A stretch of 64,000 nucleotides of DNA, from positions 101,807 through 165,806 of the forward strand of contig NZ_JAAAMG010000013.1 in assembly GCF_010500815.1 (NCBI RefSeq), read 5' to 3'. The position numbers and the translations under genes are program-made. Below the pieces are notes generated by a model. That model was not told where the DNA came from. It made no database searches and worked only from the letters and a program-made list of their open reading frames with translations. The DNA is from Jiella pacifica. Lineage in GTDB: Bacteria; Pseudomonadota; Alphaproteobacteria; Rhizobiales; Rhizobiaceae. Positions 49,913 to 59,161 of the stretch are shown one piece after another (the stretch's first letter is position 1; each line of letters begins with the position of its first letter).

Positions 49913-52900
49913 GGCGTCGTCTCCGTACCGTCGATGATTTGGGCGAGCCGCTCCACGGTGAGGGCGCGGAACAGCGCCCCCAGTGGGATCTCGATTCCAA
50001 GCCGTTCCTTGAGGCGCGCGGCGAGGGAAAGTCCGAGGAGCGAGTGGCCGCCGAGTTCGAAAAAGCCGTCGTGAACGCCGACTTCATCTAAGCTGAGGAC
50101 GTCGCGCCACAGGTCGGCGACCGCGATTTCGGTCGGGCTGCGCGGCGGGACGAACGGAACCGGAAGCCGGCGCTTGGCGGCGGCGGGCTTCTTCGTCGGC
50201 GGCGTCCTAGCCGCGCCGGATTCGAGATCGGCACGGATCGCATCGAGGCTGCGCGTCGTCACGGCGATGTTGCTGCCCGCGGTCGAGGCCAGGAGCCGGT
50301 CGATCGCGTCCATCCCTTCCTCGGGTCCGATGCCGAGGGCCAGATGATCGGCCAGAGGCAGCGGCGTCGACCTTGCGCCTTCGGGCGGCGCGATGGTCGC
50401 AATTTCGCGCGAGGTTCCGTCAAGAAGCGTGCGCATGTGGGTGCCGACATCGTCGATCCGCTTCAGGACGAAACCGTCGATCACGGCGAGCGCCCGACCA
50501 TCGGCCGCGCGGATCGTCACCGCCGCGGTGGTCGTCTCCTCGGCATCGTTCGTGTCGAAGCGATGGTGACTGTAGATCGTGCCTTCGAGCGGACCGTAGA
50601 TGCGCAAGGCACCATAGGCGATCGGAATGCGGAAGCGGCGGGCGAGATGAAGACCGACGAAGGCTGCGGCGATGTCCATCATCGAGGGATGCAGCGGCAG
50701 AGCGTCAGACGCCGTGCTGAAGAGGGCGGGCAGCGCGATCTCGGCGATCGCCTCGTGGTCTTTCGCATGGATCCGACGAAGACAGTGCGAACGGGGCCCG
50801 TATCCCATCGGACCGCGATGCTCCGGGGCACCAATATCCCGGAACGCCACGTCGTCGAGGAGATCGGCGATCGGCCTCGCAGCCGGCGGGGGTGTATCGG
50901 TCCGGCCTGCGCGGGCGCGGGCATGAAGGCGCAGCGGCGCATCCGCCTCGCCGAGGGGGCGCGAGGCCGATTGCACGTCGAAGCCGCCGCCGGCTCGCGG
51001 CGTCAGCATGACCGAGAGTGCAAGCCCGCCGCCCGCGGGAACCACGGCCGGACTGACGAAGACGAGCTCGGCGATTTCGATCGGATCGCGGCCGTCGCCG
51101 CAGGCCCCCGTCAGCGAATGGGTCACGGCCGCGCGGATCAGCTCGATATGGACGGTACCAGCGACGACCGGGTGGGAACTCATCCGGTGCTCGTCGACCA
51201 ACCAATCGCTCTCGCGGATTTCCGCCTCGTAGACGCGCACGCTGCCTACCTGCCGCATGCGCGTTAGCAGGGGATGGTCGTCGATCTCTTCCGCCTCGGC
51301 AGAACCGGAGAGATTTCGATGCGCCATGCCGATGTCGCGCCAGGCGTCCCAGTTGACCGAGACCACCCGCATCCCGTCGCAACCGTCCATCGCTGCCGCG
51401 AGCGCGTCCTGATAGAGGTTCGCGGCAGCATAGTCGGCTTGGCCGGCGGCACCCGTGAGCGCGATCGACGACGAGAACAGCATCACCGTTCGCGGCTTGA
51501 GCGGCCGAACGGCTTCGATCAGAACAAGGGCGCCTTCGCATTTCGGTCGCATGACCCTGAACGCGTCGGCCGGGTCCTTCAATTGCATCAGCCCACCGCC
51601 GGCGACGCCGGCAGTGTGGAAGACCTCGTCCAAACGACCGAAGCGCGCCATGATTCGCGCCGCCACGGCCGCCATGGCCGGGCCGTCGGCCACGTCGGCG
51701 ATTTCGACGACGACCTCCGCCGGGCCTGCCCGAAGTTTCTCGAGCGCCGCCGCGCGGGCGTCGTGTGCGGGGCCGCGTTTGCCGGAACGAACGACCAGCA
51801 CGACGGCTGCGGCGCCTGTGGCGCTCAGATGCGCGGCGAGGCGCAGGCCGAGCGCGCCGCCGCCGGTCACGAGGTGGACACCGGGATGGCGGTCCTTCGG
51901 AGGTGGTGAAGCCGCCCTGAGCGCCTGGTGATCCTCACCCCAGGCGCGGTTTGCGCGCAGGGCGACGAGATCCGGGCGCTCCGGCTGGCGTATCTCGGCA
52001 AGGAAGGCATCGGCCGTGCCCACGGCGGCATGGTCCGGGATCCTGCGGCGCTCGGGCGAGCCGGCCGGGATGTCCCAAAGAAGATCGACGACGCGGGCGC
52101 AGATGTTCGTCTGCTCGTGCCGCATGGTGCGCGCGGCCCCGAGAACGATGGCATAGGCCGGCAAGGCCGTCTCGTCGCCGATGTGCCAGGCGCCGGGTGT
52201 GGCGACGATGATCTCGACGCGCTCATCCGTGGAGCGGTCCGCGAACACCTTCGACAGCGCCAAGAGGAGGTCGAAGCCGGTCCGGCGCGCGTGATCGAGG
52301 TTCGCCATCTCTCCGGCGAGACCTTCTCTGTCCAAACAGGCAAGGCAGACAACATGGCTCGGCGCGACATCGGCGACATGCAACGCCAGCGCGGCGACGT
52401 CGATCGCGCCGTCATGATTGGAGAGATCGGCAAAGGGGACGAAACAGGCGGTCGGCGCCCCGGGACCGTCGGCGAGGGCGGCGAACCGAGCCTCCAACAT
52501 CTCAGCCATGCCGGCGCCCGATCCGATGACGAGCCAGCGCTCGCCGCCGTTCGACCCGCTGGTGATCACGCCCTTCGAATGGGGAAGGCTGCGCCAACCG
52601 CCGACGGTGAACCAGTCGGCGACGTCGTTGCGCCGCGCGCCCTGTTGCCGAGTGGCGAGGGAGGAGGGCGCCGTCGAGCCGCCGGATCCGGCAGCCAACC
52701 AATAGCGCTGCCGATCATAGGCGTAGCCGGGGAGTGCTGCCTTTCGTGCCCCCGCTTCGGCGAAGGCCGCCGGATCGAGCTTGAAGCCTGCGCACCAGAG
52801 CCGCCCTGCGGCCCTGAGAAAACCGGCGTGGTCGCCGCGTGGCTCGTAAGCAGAGGGCAGGGTGGAGACGACCGACCCGCGATGGGGGCCGGCGATTGTC

Positions 52901-55404
52901 GACTGGACGAAAAGGCTCGCCGTCGATTGCCCCGGTCCGATTTCGAGAACGGTGCGGCCGGACCGGGCAAGAAGCTTGGCGGCCCCATCGCCAAAGCGAA
53001 CCGGTTCGCACATGTGGCGGACCCAGTATGCCGGGTCGGTCGCCTCGTCCGGCGTTATCCAGTTGCCGGTGACATTCGACAGATAGGGGACTTTGGGAGG
53101 GGAAAGTGTGATTTTTTCGAGCGCGCGCACTAGGGGGGCGGCGGCCGGGCGCAGCGCCTCGGTGTGGAAGGCATGCGACGTCTCGACCCGCCGCGATTGA
53201 ACGCCCCGCTTGGACAGATCGGCGGCGAAGGCCGACAGATGGGCCACATCGCCGGCGACGACGCATTGGTTGGGACCATTGACCGCGGCAAGCGACACGG
53301 CTTGCGGCATGAGTGCGCGCACCATGTCTTCGCCCGAACCCACCGCGAGCATTGCGCCGGGCGGCAGCGCCGAAATCGCCCTGGCGCGAAGCGCGACGAC
53401 CGACAGGGCGGATTTCAGATCCATCACTTCGGCAAGACAGGCGGCGACATATTCGCCCAGGCTGTAGCCGAGCATCCGGTCTGCGACGATCCCGAACGCA
53501 CGCCACAATTCGGCCAGCGCGAATTCCACCGCGAAGACCGCCGGCTGCGCCGCCGCGGTATCGGCCAGAGGCCCGGCACCGTCCTCGGGTTTCGGCCCCC
53601 GGCCAAGCATACGGCGCAAGTCGATTTCGTTCGTGGCGCTGCTCCGGCTCGGGGCTTCGGTGAGCGGTCCGAGAAGATCGAGGCCGTGATCCTCCTTCAG
53701 GATCGTGCAGCATCGCGTCAGCGCATCGCGGAAGACGGGTTCCCGACGATAAAGTCCGTGAACCATGCCCGGCCGATGATCGCCGAGGCCGGGCAGCAGG
53801 AAATCGAGACCATCGGCATGACTGCCATCGCCCAAGACGACGTTTTCCGCCGCCTTGCCGGCGAAGGCGGCGGCGACCTGCTCGTGGGTCTCTGCGACGA
53901 CGGCCATGCGATGGTCGCGCTCGCGCCGTCCTGACGTCAGGGTCAGGGTCAGGGTCGCGTCGTCGAGGCGTGGCGCATCTGCGACGGCGAAAGTGTCCGC
54001 GAGCTTCGCCGCGCCATTGCCAAGGGCGGTTTCGCTCGCTGCCGAGAGCAGGAAAAGCCGGGCGCGCGACCGCATGTCCGGGCGCTCCGCCGGAGTCGGC
54101 GCCTGTTCGAGGATCGCATGGGCGCCGGTTCCCCCCATGCCGAACGAACTGACGCCGGCGCGTCGCGGCGCGTCGCGCGTCTCCCAGAGGCGCCCCTCAC
54201 GCACCACCTCGAACGGGCTCGATGCGAAATCGATGCGTGGGTTGGGGGTCGCATAGTTGAGGCTCGGCGGAAGCCAGCCATCCTCGAGGGCGAAGATCGT
54301 CTTGATCACCCCAGCGACCCCGGCCGCGGCATGGGTGTGGCCGATATTGGTCTTCACCGAGCCGACCCCGATCGCGCGATCGTGTGCGGCGCGGGCGCCG
54401 TAGGCGCGCGTCAGCCCTTCGATCTCGATCGGATCGCCGATCGGCTTGCCGCTGCCGTGGGCCTCCACATAGCCGATCGTGCGCGGGTCGATTTCCGAAG
54501 CCGCAAGCGCCGCGGCGACGATGCGCGCCTGACCGATCGCTGCCGGCGCGGTGTAGCCGATGCGTCTGGCGCCGTCATTGCCGATCGCGGTGCCGCGGAT
54601 CACCGCTCGGATCCGGCTCTTGTCGGCGATGGCGTCGGCGAGACGCTTCAGGACCAGAACGCCGGCGCCGTTGCCCGGCACGGTTCCGGCGGCTGCGGCA
54701 TCGAAGGTCCGGGTCACCCCGTCGGGCGCATAGATGCCGCCGGTCTGAAAGCGATAACCGACGATCTGCTCTGGGCGCACGGTCGCGCCCCCGGCAAGCG
54801 CGACGTCGCATTCGCCGGAAATGAGGGCCTGCGAAGCGAGATGGATCGCGACCAGCGAGGTTGAGCAAGCGCTCTGGACGGTGACGGCCGGGCCGACGAG
54901 ATCGAGCCGATAGGCGATCTGCGTGGCCAGGAAGTCCTTTTCGTTGAGGAGATTGGCGATGAAAGCGTCGGTGTCGCGGTCCATCAGCCCGGCGCGCAGC
55001 GCAATGTCGCGATAAGTGTTGTAGTAGGCGCCGACGAAGACGCCGCATGGCGTGTCGGGCCCCGGCACGCAGGCGGCATTCTGAAGCGCCGCCTCGGAGC
55101 ATTCGAGCAGCACCCGCATCTGAGGGTCCATCAGCTCCGCCTCGGCGGGGTTAATGGCGAAGGGCGCCGGATCGAACAGGTCGTGGTCGGCGAGCACCCC
55201 TTGCGCGCGGACATAGGCGGGATCTGCGGCGATGGCGTCGGGAATGCCTCTTGCGCGCAACGTCTCAGCGTCGAAGCGCGAAACCAGCTCGCGCCCCTCG
55301 GCCAGGGCCGCGCGATATGATTGCGGGTCGGGCGCGCCCGGAAAGCGACAGTCGAGGCCGACAATCGCGATTTCAAGACCGGTTTCGTTGGGAACGCTGG
55401 TCAT
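49909..55404 (-). CDS. Single-module type I polyketide synthase, KS-AT-KR-DH-ACP
   Basis: Multidomain enzyme of 1831 residues. KS: C180 in Q-S-A-C-S-T-S, H316, H356. AT: about 535-850, S648 in G-Y-S-L-G-E and H-A-F-H at 744-747, a malonyl-type pattern. KR: structural half about 955-1150 and catalytic half about 1175-1355, with G-G-G-A-L-G, S1312 region, Y1325 and N1329. DH: about 1400-1650, with H1406 and D1577 both kept. ACP: S1788 in G-G-H-S-L-L. The KR before the DH is not the usual modular order. No thioesterase, ER, methyltransferase or docking domain is seen. A K-A-rich linker (about 1735-1748) precedes the ACP. It would extend one starter once, or act iteratively. Confidence 0.95.
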   Translation of the reverse strand: MTSVPNETGLEIAIVGLDCRFPGAPDPQSYRAALAEGRELVSRFDAETLRARGIPDAIAADPAYVRAQGVLADHDLFDPAPFAINPAEAELMDPQMRVLLECSEAALQNAACVPGPDTPCGVFVGAYYNTYRDIALRAGLMDRDTDAFIANLLNEKDFLATQIAYRLDLVGPAVTVQSACSTSLVAIHLASQALISGECDVALAGGATVRPEQIVGYRFQTGGIYAPDGVTRTFDAAAAGTVPGNGAGVLVLKRLADAIADKSRIRAVIRGTAIGNDGARRIGYTAPAAIGQARIVAAALAASEIDPRTIGYVEAHGSGKPIGDPIEIEGLTRAYGARAAHDRAIGVGSVKTNIGHTHAAAGVAGVIKTIFALEDGWLPPSLNYATPNPRIDFASSPFEVVREGRLWETRDAPRRAGVSSFGMGGTGAHAILEQAPTPAERPDMRSRARLFLLSAASETALGNGAAKLADTFAVADAPRLDDATLTLTLTSGRRERDHRMAVVAETHEQVAAAFAGKAAENVVLGDGSHADGLDFLLPGLGDHRPGMVHGLYRREPVFRDALTRCCTILKEDHGLDLLGPLTEAPSRSSATNEIDLRRMLGRGPKPEDGAGPLADTAAAQPAVFAVEFALAELWRAFGIVADRMLGYSLGEYVAACLAEVMDLKSALSVVALRARAISALPPGAMLAVGSGEDMVRALMPQAVSLAAVNGPNQCVVAGDVAHLSAFAADLSKRGVQSRRVETSHAFHTEALRPAAAPLVRALEKITLSPPKVPYLSNVTGNWITPDEATDPAYWVRHMCEPVRFGDGAAKLLARSGRTVLEIGPGQSTASLFVQSTIAGPHRGSVVSTLPSAYEPRGDHAGFLRAAGRLWCAGFKLDPAAFAEAGARKAALPGYAYDRQRYWLAAGSGGSTAPSSLATRQQGARRNDVADWFTVGGWRSLPHSKGVITSGSNGGERWLVIGSGAGMAEMLEARFAALADGPGAPTACFVPFADLSNHDGAIDVAALALHVADVAPSHVVCLACLDREGLAGEMANLDHARRTGFDLLLALSKVFADRSTDERVEIIVATPGAWHIGDETALPAYAIVLGAARTMRHEQTNICARVVDLLWDIPAGSPERRRIPDHAAVGTADAFLAEIRQPERPDLVALRANRAWGEDHQALRAASPPPKDRHPGVHLVTGGGALGLRLAAHLSATGAAAVVLVVRSGKRGPAHDARAAALEKLRAGPAEVVVEIADVADGPAMAAVAARIMARFGRLDEVFHTAGVAGGGLMQLKDPADAFRVMRPKCEGALVLIEAVRPLKPRTVMLFSSSIALTGAAGQADYAAANLYQDALAAAMDGCDGMRVVSVNWDAWRDIGMAHRNLSGSAEAEEIDDHPLLTRMRQVGSVRVYEAEIRESDWLVDEHRMSSHPVVAGTVHIELIRAAVTHSLTGACGDGRDPIEIAELVFVSPAVVPAGGGLALSVMLTPRAGGGFDVQSASRPLGEADAPLRLHARARAGRTDTPPPAARPIADLLDDVAFRDIGAPEHRGPMGYGPRSHCLRRIHAKDHEAIAEIALPALFSTASDALPLHPSMMDIAAAFVGLHLARRFRIPIAYGALRIYGPLEGTIYSHHRFDTNDAEETTTAAVTIRAADGRALAVIDGFVLKRIDDVGTHMRTLLDGTSREIATIAPPEGARSTPLPLADHLALGIGPEEGMDAIDRLLASTAGSNIAVTTRSLDAIRADLESGAARTPPTKKPAAAKRRLPVPFVPPRSPTEIAVADLWRDVLSLDEVGVHDGFFELGGHSLLGLSLAARLKERLGIEIPLGALFRALTVERLAQIIDGTETTP

Positions 55405-55408
55405 GACG

Positions 55409-57307
55409 TCACCGCGAGCGGCTTGCGAGATTCTGCAAGGTGCCGGCCTTGCGGGTCAGGAGCCTGCGCCTCGTGACCGCGTTGGCCCCCTGGGGGGTGG
55501 CGGGTGGCGTCTTACCGGGCTCGAACAGAAGCGCAGCCTGGCTTTCGATGGTGGGATGGTCGATCAGGGTGATGATGTTGTCGGGCCGGCCCCAGCGTTC
55601 GACCATTCTGGAATGCAGGCGCGCGAGAAGGATCGAGTTACCGCCGAGCTGGAAGAAATTGTCGCGAAAGCCAGGCTCCCGACCCAAGACCTCGGTCCAA
55701 AGGGAGACGAGGTGGGTACGATCCGCCCCATCGACGGCGGCAGGCGCGTACTCTTGCGACGCGGGAGCCGTCGCGAAGCGCTTCGTCAGTTCCGAGCGGC
55801 GCACCTTGCCCGTCGCCGTTTTCGGCAGATCATCCACCACGAAGATCCGCGAAGGCACCTTGAAGTCGGCGAGCCTTTCGCGAAGGAATGCCTGAGTCTC
55901 GGCGGTCGAGACAATCGCGCCGGCTCGGAGGACGAGAGCGGCGGCGACGTCCTCACCGAGGGTCGGATGGGCGAGCGCGAATGCGGCTGCCTCCACCACC
56001 GCGGGGTGGCGTCGCAGCACCGTGTCTATCTCGCCGGGGATGATCTTAGATCCTCCCCGATTGATGAGTTCCTTGGTGCGGCCGCGTATGTAAAGATAAC
56101 CATCGGCGTCGCGTCGGCCGAAATCGCCGGTGCGGAAATAGCCGCCGGAGAATGCGGCGGCATTCGCCTCGGGCGCGTTGCCGTATCCGTCGAAGACGTT
56201 CGGCCCGCTGATCGCGATCTCGCCGTCCTCGTCCGGGCCGAGATGCCGTCCGGCCTCGTCGAGAATGGCGATCGCGCAGCCGGTGCTGATGCCGACCGAA
56301 TTCGTCTTGCGCCGCCCCGGCGGCAGGGGGTTGGCCGATACGAGCGACGTCGCCTCGGTCATGCCGTAGGCCTCGACGACCGGCGCGCCGAAGGTCGCTT
56401 CGATCTCGGCGAGGAGATCTGCGGGAAGCGGCGAGGAGGCCGAGCGGATGACCCGGAGCGAGATGCCGCCGAGAGCGTCTGGGTCGGTTCTCGCCATGCC
56501 GACCACCGCCTGATGCATGGCCGGAACGGCGCTGAACCAGCTTGGTCGATAGCGTCGCATCATGGGCAGGACGGTGTCGGCCGAAAACCCGCCGGTGCAG
56601 ATCACCGCCGAACCGCCGACGATGCTCGCCAGGATCGTGCTGGTCAGGCCGTGGGCGTGATAGAGCGGCATCACGTTGAGACAGAGTTCGCCGGGCACGA
56701 GGCCCATCGCCTTGGCGGCGAAGCCTGAGCCGGCGATCAGGTTGGCGTGGCTGAGAGCGACGCGCTTGGGATGCGAGGTCGTGCCGGAGGTATAGAGGAT
56801 CAGCGAGGCGTCCGAAGGCCCTGCGGCATCGATTGGATCGGCGCTCTCGGGCCCATTGCCGCCGTCGAGGGAGAAGACACCGGCCTGATGGCCGGCACTC
56901 AGGCAAAGAACGTCGATGCCGCGAGCGCGGGCGAGGTCGACGACCGGATGATCGCGGCCCGCTTCGATGATCACCGCGCGGGCGTTCATGTCGTCGAGAA
57001 GATAGGCGAGTTCCTCGGTCTTCAGTGCAGGGTTGAGTGGAGCGGAGATCGCGACCCGCGACACCGACAGGAAAGCCGTCGCCGCCTCGGGGCCATTGTC
57101 GAGCAAGATCGCCGCGACATCACCGGCACCGATGCCGCGCGCCCTGAGGTCGCCGCCGATTGTCCGGGTGAATTCATCGAGCGCCCGATAGGATATGTCG
57201 TCTCTGTCGGGGCTCGCGAGGACCCGTGCGTCGCCGAGAGCCGCCCCCCTCGCGGCAAGAAGCGCGCCGAGCGTCTGCGAGATCGGGGTGCCGAGCAGAG
57301 GCGTCAT
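55409..57307 (-). CDS. Adenylation-carrier didomain protein
   Basis: Protein of 632 residues: an acyl-adenylating domain (about 1-515) with T-S-G-T-T-S-H-P-K at 173-181, P-L-Y-H-A-H-G-L, the Y-G-M-T-E motif and C-terminal P-K-T-A-T-G-K with the catalytic lysine, then a carrier domain with S558 in L-G-G-N-S-I. It activates an acid with ATP and loads it on its own carrier, so it is the natural loading enzyme for the PKS, which begins four bases downstream. The adenylation part looks more like an acyl or aryl ligase than an NRPS domain. The C-terminal 40 residues are basic and may dock to the PKS. Confidence 0.9.
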   Translation of the reverse strand: MTPLLGTPISQTLGALLAARGAALGDARVLASPDRDDISYRALDEFTRTIGGDLRARGIGAGDVAAILLDNGPEAATAFLSVSRVAISAPLNPALKTEELAYLLDDMNARAVIIEAGRDHPVVDLARARGIDVLCLSAGHQAGVFSLDGGNGPESADPIDAAGPSDASLILYTSGTTSHPKRVALSHANLIAGSGFAAKAMGLVPGELCLNVMPLYHAHGLTSTILASIVGGSAVICTGGFSADTVLPMMRRYRPSWFSAVPAMHQAVVGMARTDPDALGGISLRVIRSASSPLPADLLAEIEATFGAPVVEAYGMTEATSLVSANPLPPGRRKTNSVGISTGCAIAILDEAGRHLGPDEDGEIAISGPNVFDGYGNAPEANAAAFSGGYFRTGDFGRRDADGYLYIRGRTKELINRGGSKIIPGEIDTVLRRHPAVVEAAAFALAHPTLGEDVAAALVLRAGAIVSTAETQAFLRERLADFKVPSRIFVVDDLPKTATGKVRRSELTKRFATAPASQEYAPAAVDGADRTHLVSLWTEVLGREPGFRDNFFQLGGNSILLARLHSRMVERWGRPDNIITLIDHPTIESQAALLFEPGKTPPATPQGANAVTRRRLLTRKAGTLQNLASRSR

Positions 57308-58017
57308 CGAAGATCCTCCAAGCTGTAGAGACCCGCTTCGGCCTCGTGGACGAAGCGCACTGCCGCGAGGATCGGCGCGATGAAGGCGCGGCGGTTCTCA
57401 ATCCTGTGGACGAGTTCCAGGACCTCGCCGTCGCCATGACAGATCAGCCGGTGTTCGCTGACGCCCTTGCCGAGCCGCAGCGAGGCGATGTCGATTTCCG
57501 GCGCGTCTTTTGTCCGCGCCGCGCTCCAGGCCTCCGCGAGCATCCTGGCCGTCCCGCTGGGCGTGTCGGCTTTGTCGCGGAAGTGGACATCGAGGACGGA
57601 GGCGTCCCAGTGGCCGTCTCGTAAAGCGGCGAACTCACTCGCTGTGCGACGCAAGACGTCGATGCCGGCGCTGAAATTGGCAGCCACGAGTGTGGCGCGC
57701 CGGCATGCCACGGCGGCAATCCTCTCGAGCAGGCCATCGTCGAGGCCGCTGGTGCCGATGACGAGCGAACAGGGCGTCTCCGCCGCTTCCTCGACGAGCC
57801 GCGCGGTCCGGGAAGGGTGAGTGAAATCGACGACGACGGGGATGGGCAAGGCGAAGGCGGCGAGCTCGCCGGCGACGGACGCGCCGTCGATCGGACCATG
57901 GGGTCCCGACGGCGACAAGTACCCGCAAAGCCGCATGCCAGCGGCCTCGTGCACGGCCTTGCTGATGAGGCGCGACATTCGCCCGCCACGTCCACAGATC
58001 ACCACCGGGATCGTCAT
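57304..58017 (-). CDS. DapB-like (dihydrodipicolinate reductase) family protein
   Basis: Protein of 237 residues with the DapB fold. The nucleotide motif is G-R-G-G-R-M-S-R, and D-F-T-H-P and V-I-G-T-S-G follow. The active-site segment reads V-H-F-R-D-K-A-D-T-P-S-G-T-A, in which H145 and K149 occupy the catalytic His and Lys positions while two other histidines of true DapB are changed (to F and D). It probably reduces a cyclic imine or enamine acid with NAD(P)H, but not necessarily in lysine synthesis. It is coupled by four-base overlaps to both neighbours in the PKS operon, so a pathway role is likely. Confidence 0.86.
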   Translation of the reverse strand: MTIPVVICGRGGRMSRLISKAVHEAAGMRLCGYLSPSGPHGPIDGASVAGELAAFALPIPVVVDFTHPSRTARLVEEAAETPCSLVIGTSGLDDGLLERIAAVACRRATLVAANFSAGIDVLRRTASEFAALRDGHWDASVLDVHFRDKADTPSGTARMLAEAWSAARTKDAPEIDIASLRLGKGVSEHRLICHGDGEVLELVHRIENRRAFIAPILAAVRFVHEAEAGLYSLEDLR

Positions 58018-58874
58018 GGCCGCCCCCCTGCGGCGTCGAGGCCACGCCTGTGCGCGTCGACGCCCTCGATCATTCTGCGGCCGCCCATATGACCGAGGTC
58101 GGCGCGCGTGGGCCATGGCGTGCCGTCATCGTGCCAAGCGAAACCGAGCTCGCGCTCGAGGCTCTCCACGAGCCCGACGAAGCGCTCCTGGCATCGTGCC
58201 GCGGCACACAGAAGCAGCCATGGCTCGGACCGTGGGTGAGCGCTCGCATCGCCGAGCAGCGAGATCTCGATCTCGAGCTTGGTGACGTCATGGGAAACGA
58301 GTTGCGATTGGCTGGCCACACCATTCGGTGTTCGACACTCGGCGAGACGGCGGCGAAGCTCTCGAAGACCGGCCCCGCAGCTGGTGGCGACGAGTCCGGC
58401 CGTGGCGACCGACCAGGCATCGAGCGCCGCAACCACCGCTTCGTCTTTCGGCCAGTTCAAGGATCTCGATAACCGTCCGACCCCCAGATGATGGCGGTCG
58501 AAGTCGAGATAGGCCGGCCCGGATGGGTGCTCGAGGTGGCTTGGGTCGGCTGCCGCCCTGTCCGGGGAAATCAGGGCAAGATGAACCCGCTCGCCCATCC
58601 GCACGGGCGCGATCGTCGCCGCAGCTTGCCGATTGCTCGTCATGACTCGGCCGGATACGCGGATTCCGCTGGGCGTTTCCTCCCCGATCAGCGCAACGAC
58701 TGCGGGATCGAACTGGGCGTTCGGCGTGAAAAGGCCGAAGCCGATCGTCCCCGCCGAGGCAAAGGCCATTTCGGTTTCGGGACGATCGGGGAAGAGACTT
58801 CTGAGCCGGGCCCTCATCGCCCGGTCGCCCAGGGCGTCGATCGCCGCGCCGAAAGGGAGCGGATCGGCGGTCAT
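58014..58874 (-). CDS. Short, degenerate acyl-CoA dehydrogenase-like protein
   Basis: Protein of 286 residues. From about residue 75 the pattern follows the middle beta domain of acyl-CoA dehydrogenases (S-G-R-V-M-T-S, then L-A-L-I-S-P-D-R-A), and residues 160-260 follow its C-terminal helices. The N-terminal helical domain is short, and no catalytic glutamate motif is seen. It may be a structural partner of the dehydrogenase encoded at 60648 or a diverged enzyme. ATG 58874 is preferred because it overlaps the carrier gene by four bases. Function is unknown; the family assignment is moderate. Confidence 0.6.
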   Translation of the reverse strand: MTADPLPFGAAIDALGDRAMRARLRSLFPDRPETEMAFASAGTIGFGLFTPNAQFDPAVVALIGEETPSGIRVSGRVMTSNRQAAATIAPVRMGERVHLALISPDRAAADPSHLEHPSGPAYLDFDRHHLGVGRLSRSLNWPKDEAVVAALDAWSVATAGLVATSCGAGLRELRRRLAECRTPNGVASQSQLVSHDVTKLEIEISLLGDASAHPRSEPWLLLCAAARCQERFVGLVESLERELGFAWHDDGTPWPTRADLGHMGGRRMIEGVDAHRRGLDAAGGRP

Positions 58875-59161
58875 TGCGCGGCCGTCTCTTCGCCGCAACG
58901 CTCCATCGCCACGCGGATGACGATGGAATCGATGCTTTCCAGGAAGATGATGTCCTCCTCGGGCCTGACCACGACGGCATAGCGGTGATCGAGCGCGTCG
59001 AGGATGTTGATCAGGCCGATCGAGTTGACGCCGGCGGCTTGCAGATCGCCCCCGGCTCGCCGCAGATCCTCCGCCGTCACGACGCGTCCGGTCGCGATCT
59101 CGACGATCTCTTCAATTTCCGCGCGCAACGCGTCACGCTCGTCGGGAACGGCCGCCATCAT
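58871..59161 (-). CDS. Free-standing acyl/peptidyl carrier protein
   Basis: Carrier protein of 96 residues, with attachment serine S47 in A-G-V-N-S-I-G-L. It is encoded directly after an adenylating enzyme and overlaps it by four bases, so it is the likely acceptor for that enzyme. With the flavoprotein at 60648 it forms a ligase-carrier-dehydrogenase trio like those that convert prolyl-carrier to pyrrolyl-carrier or make other dehydro-aminoacyl starters. It is the second free carrier in the operon besides the FkbJ type, showing two separate tethered pathways. Confidence 0.87.
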   Translation of the reverse strand: MMAAVPDERDALRAEIEEIVEIATGRVVTAEDLRRAGGDLQAAGVNSIGLINILDALDHRYAVVVRPEEDIIFLESIDSIVIRVAMERCGEETAAQ

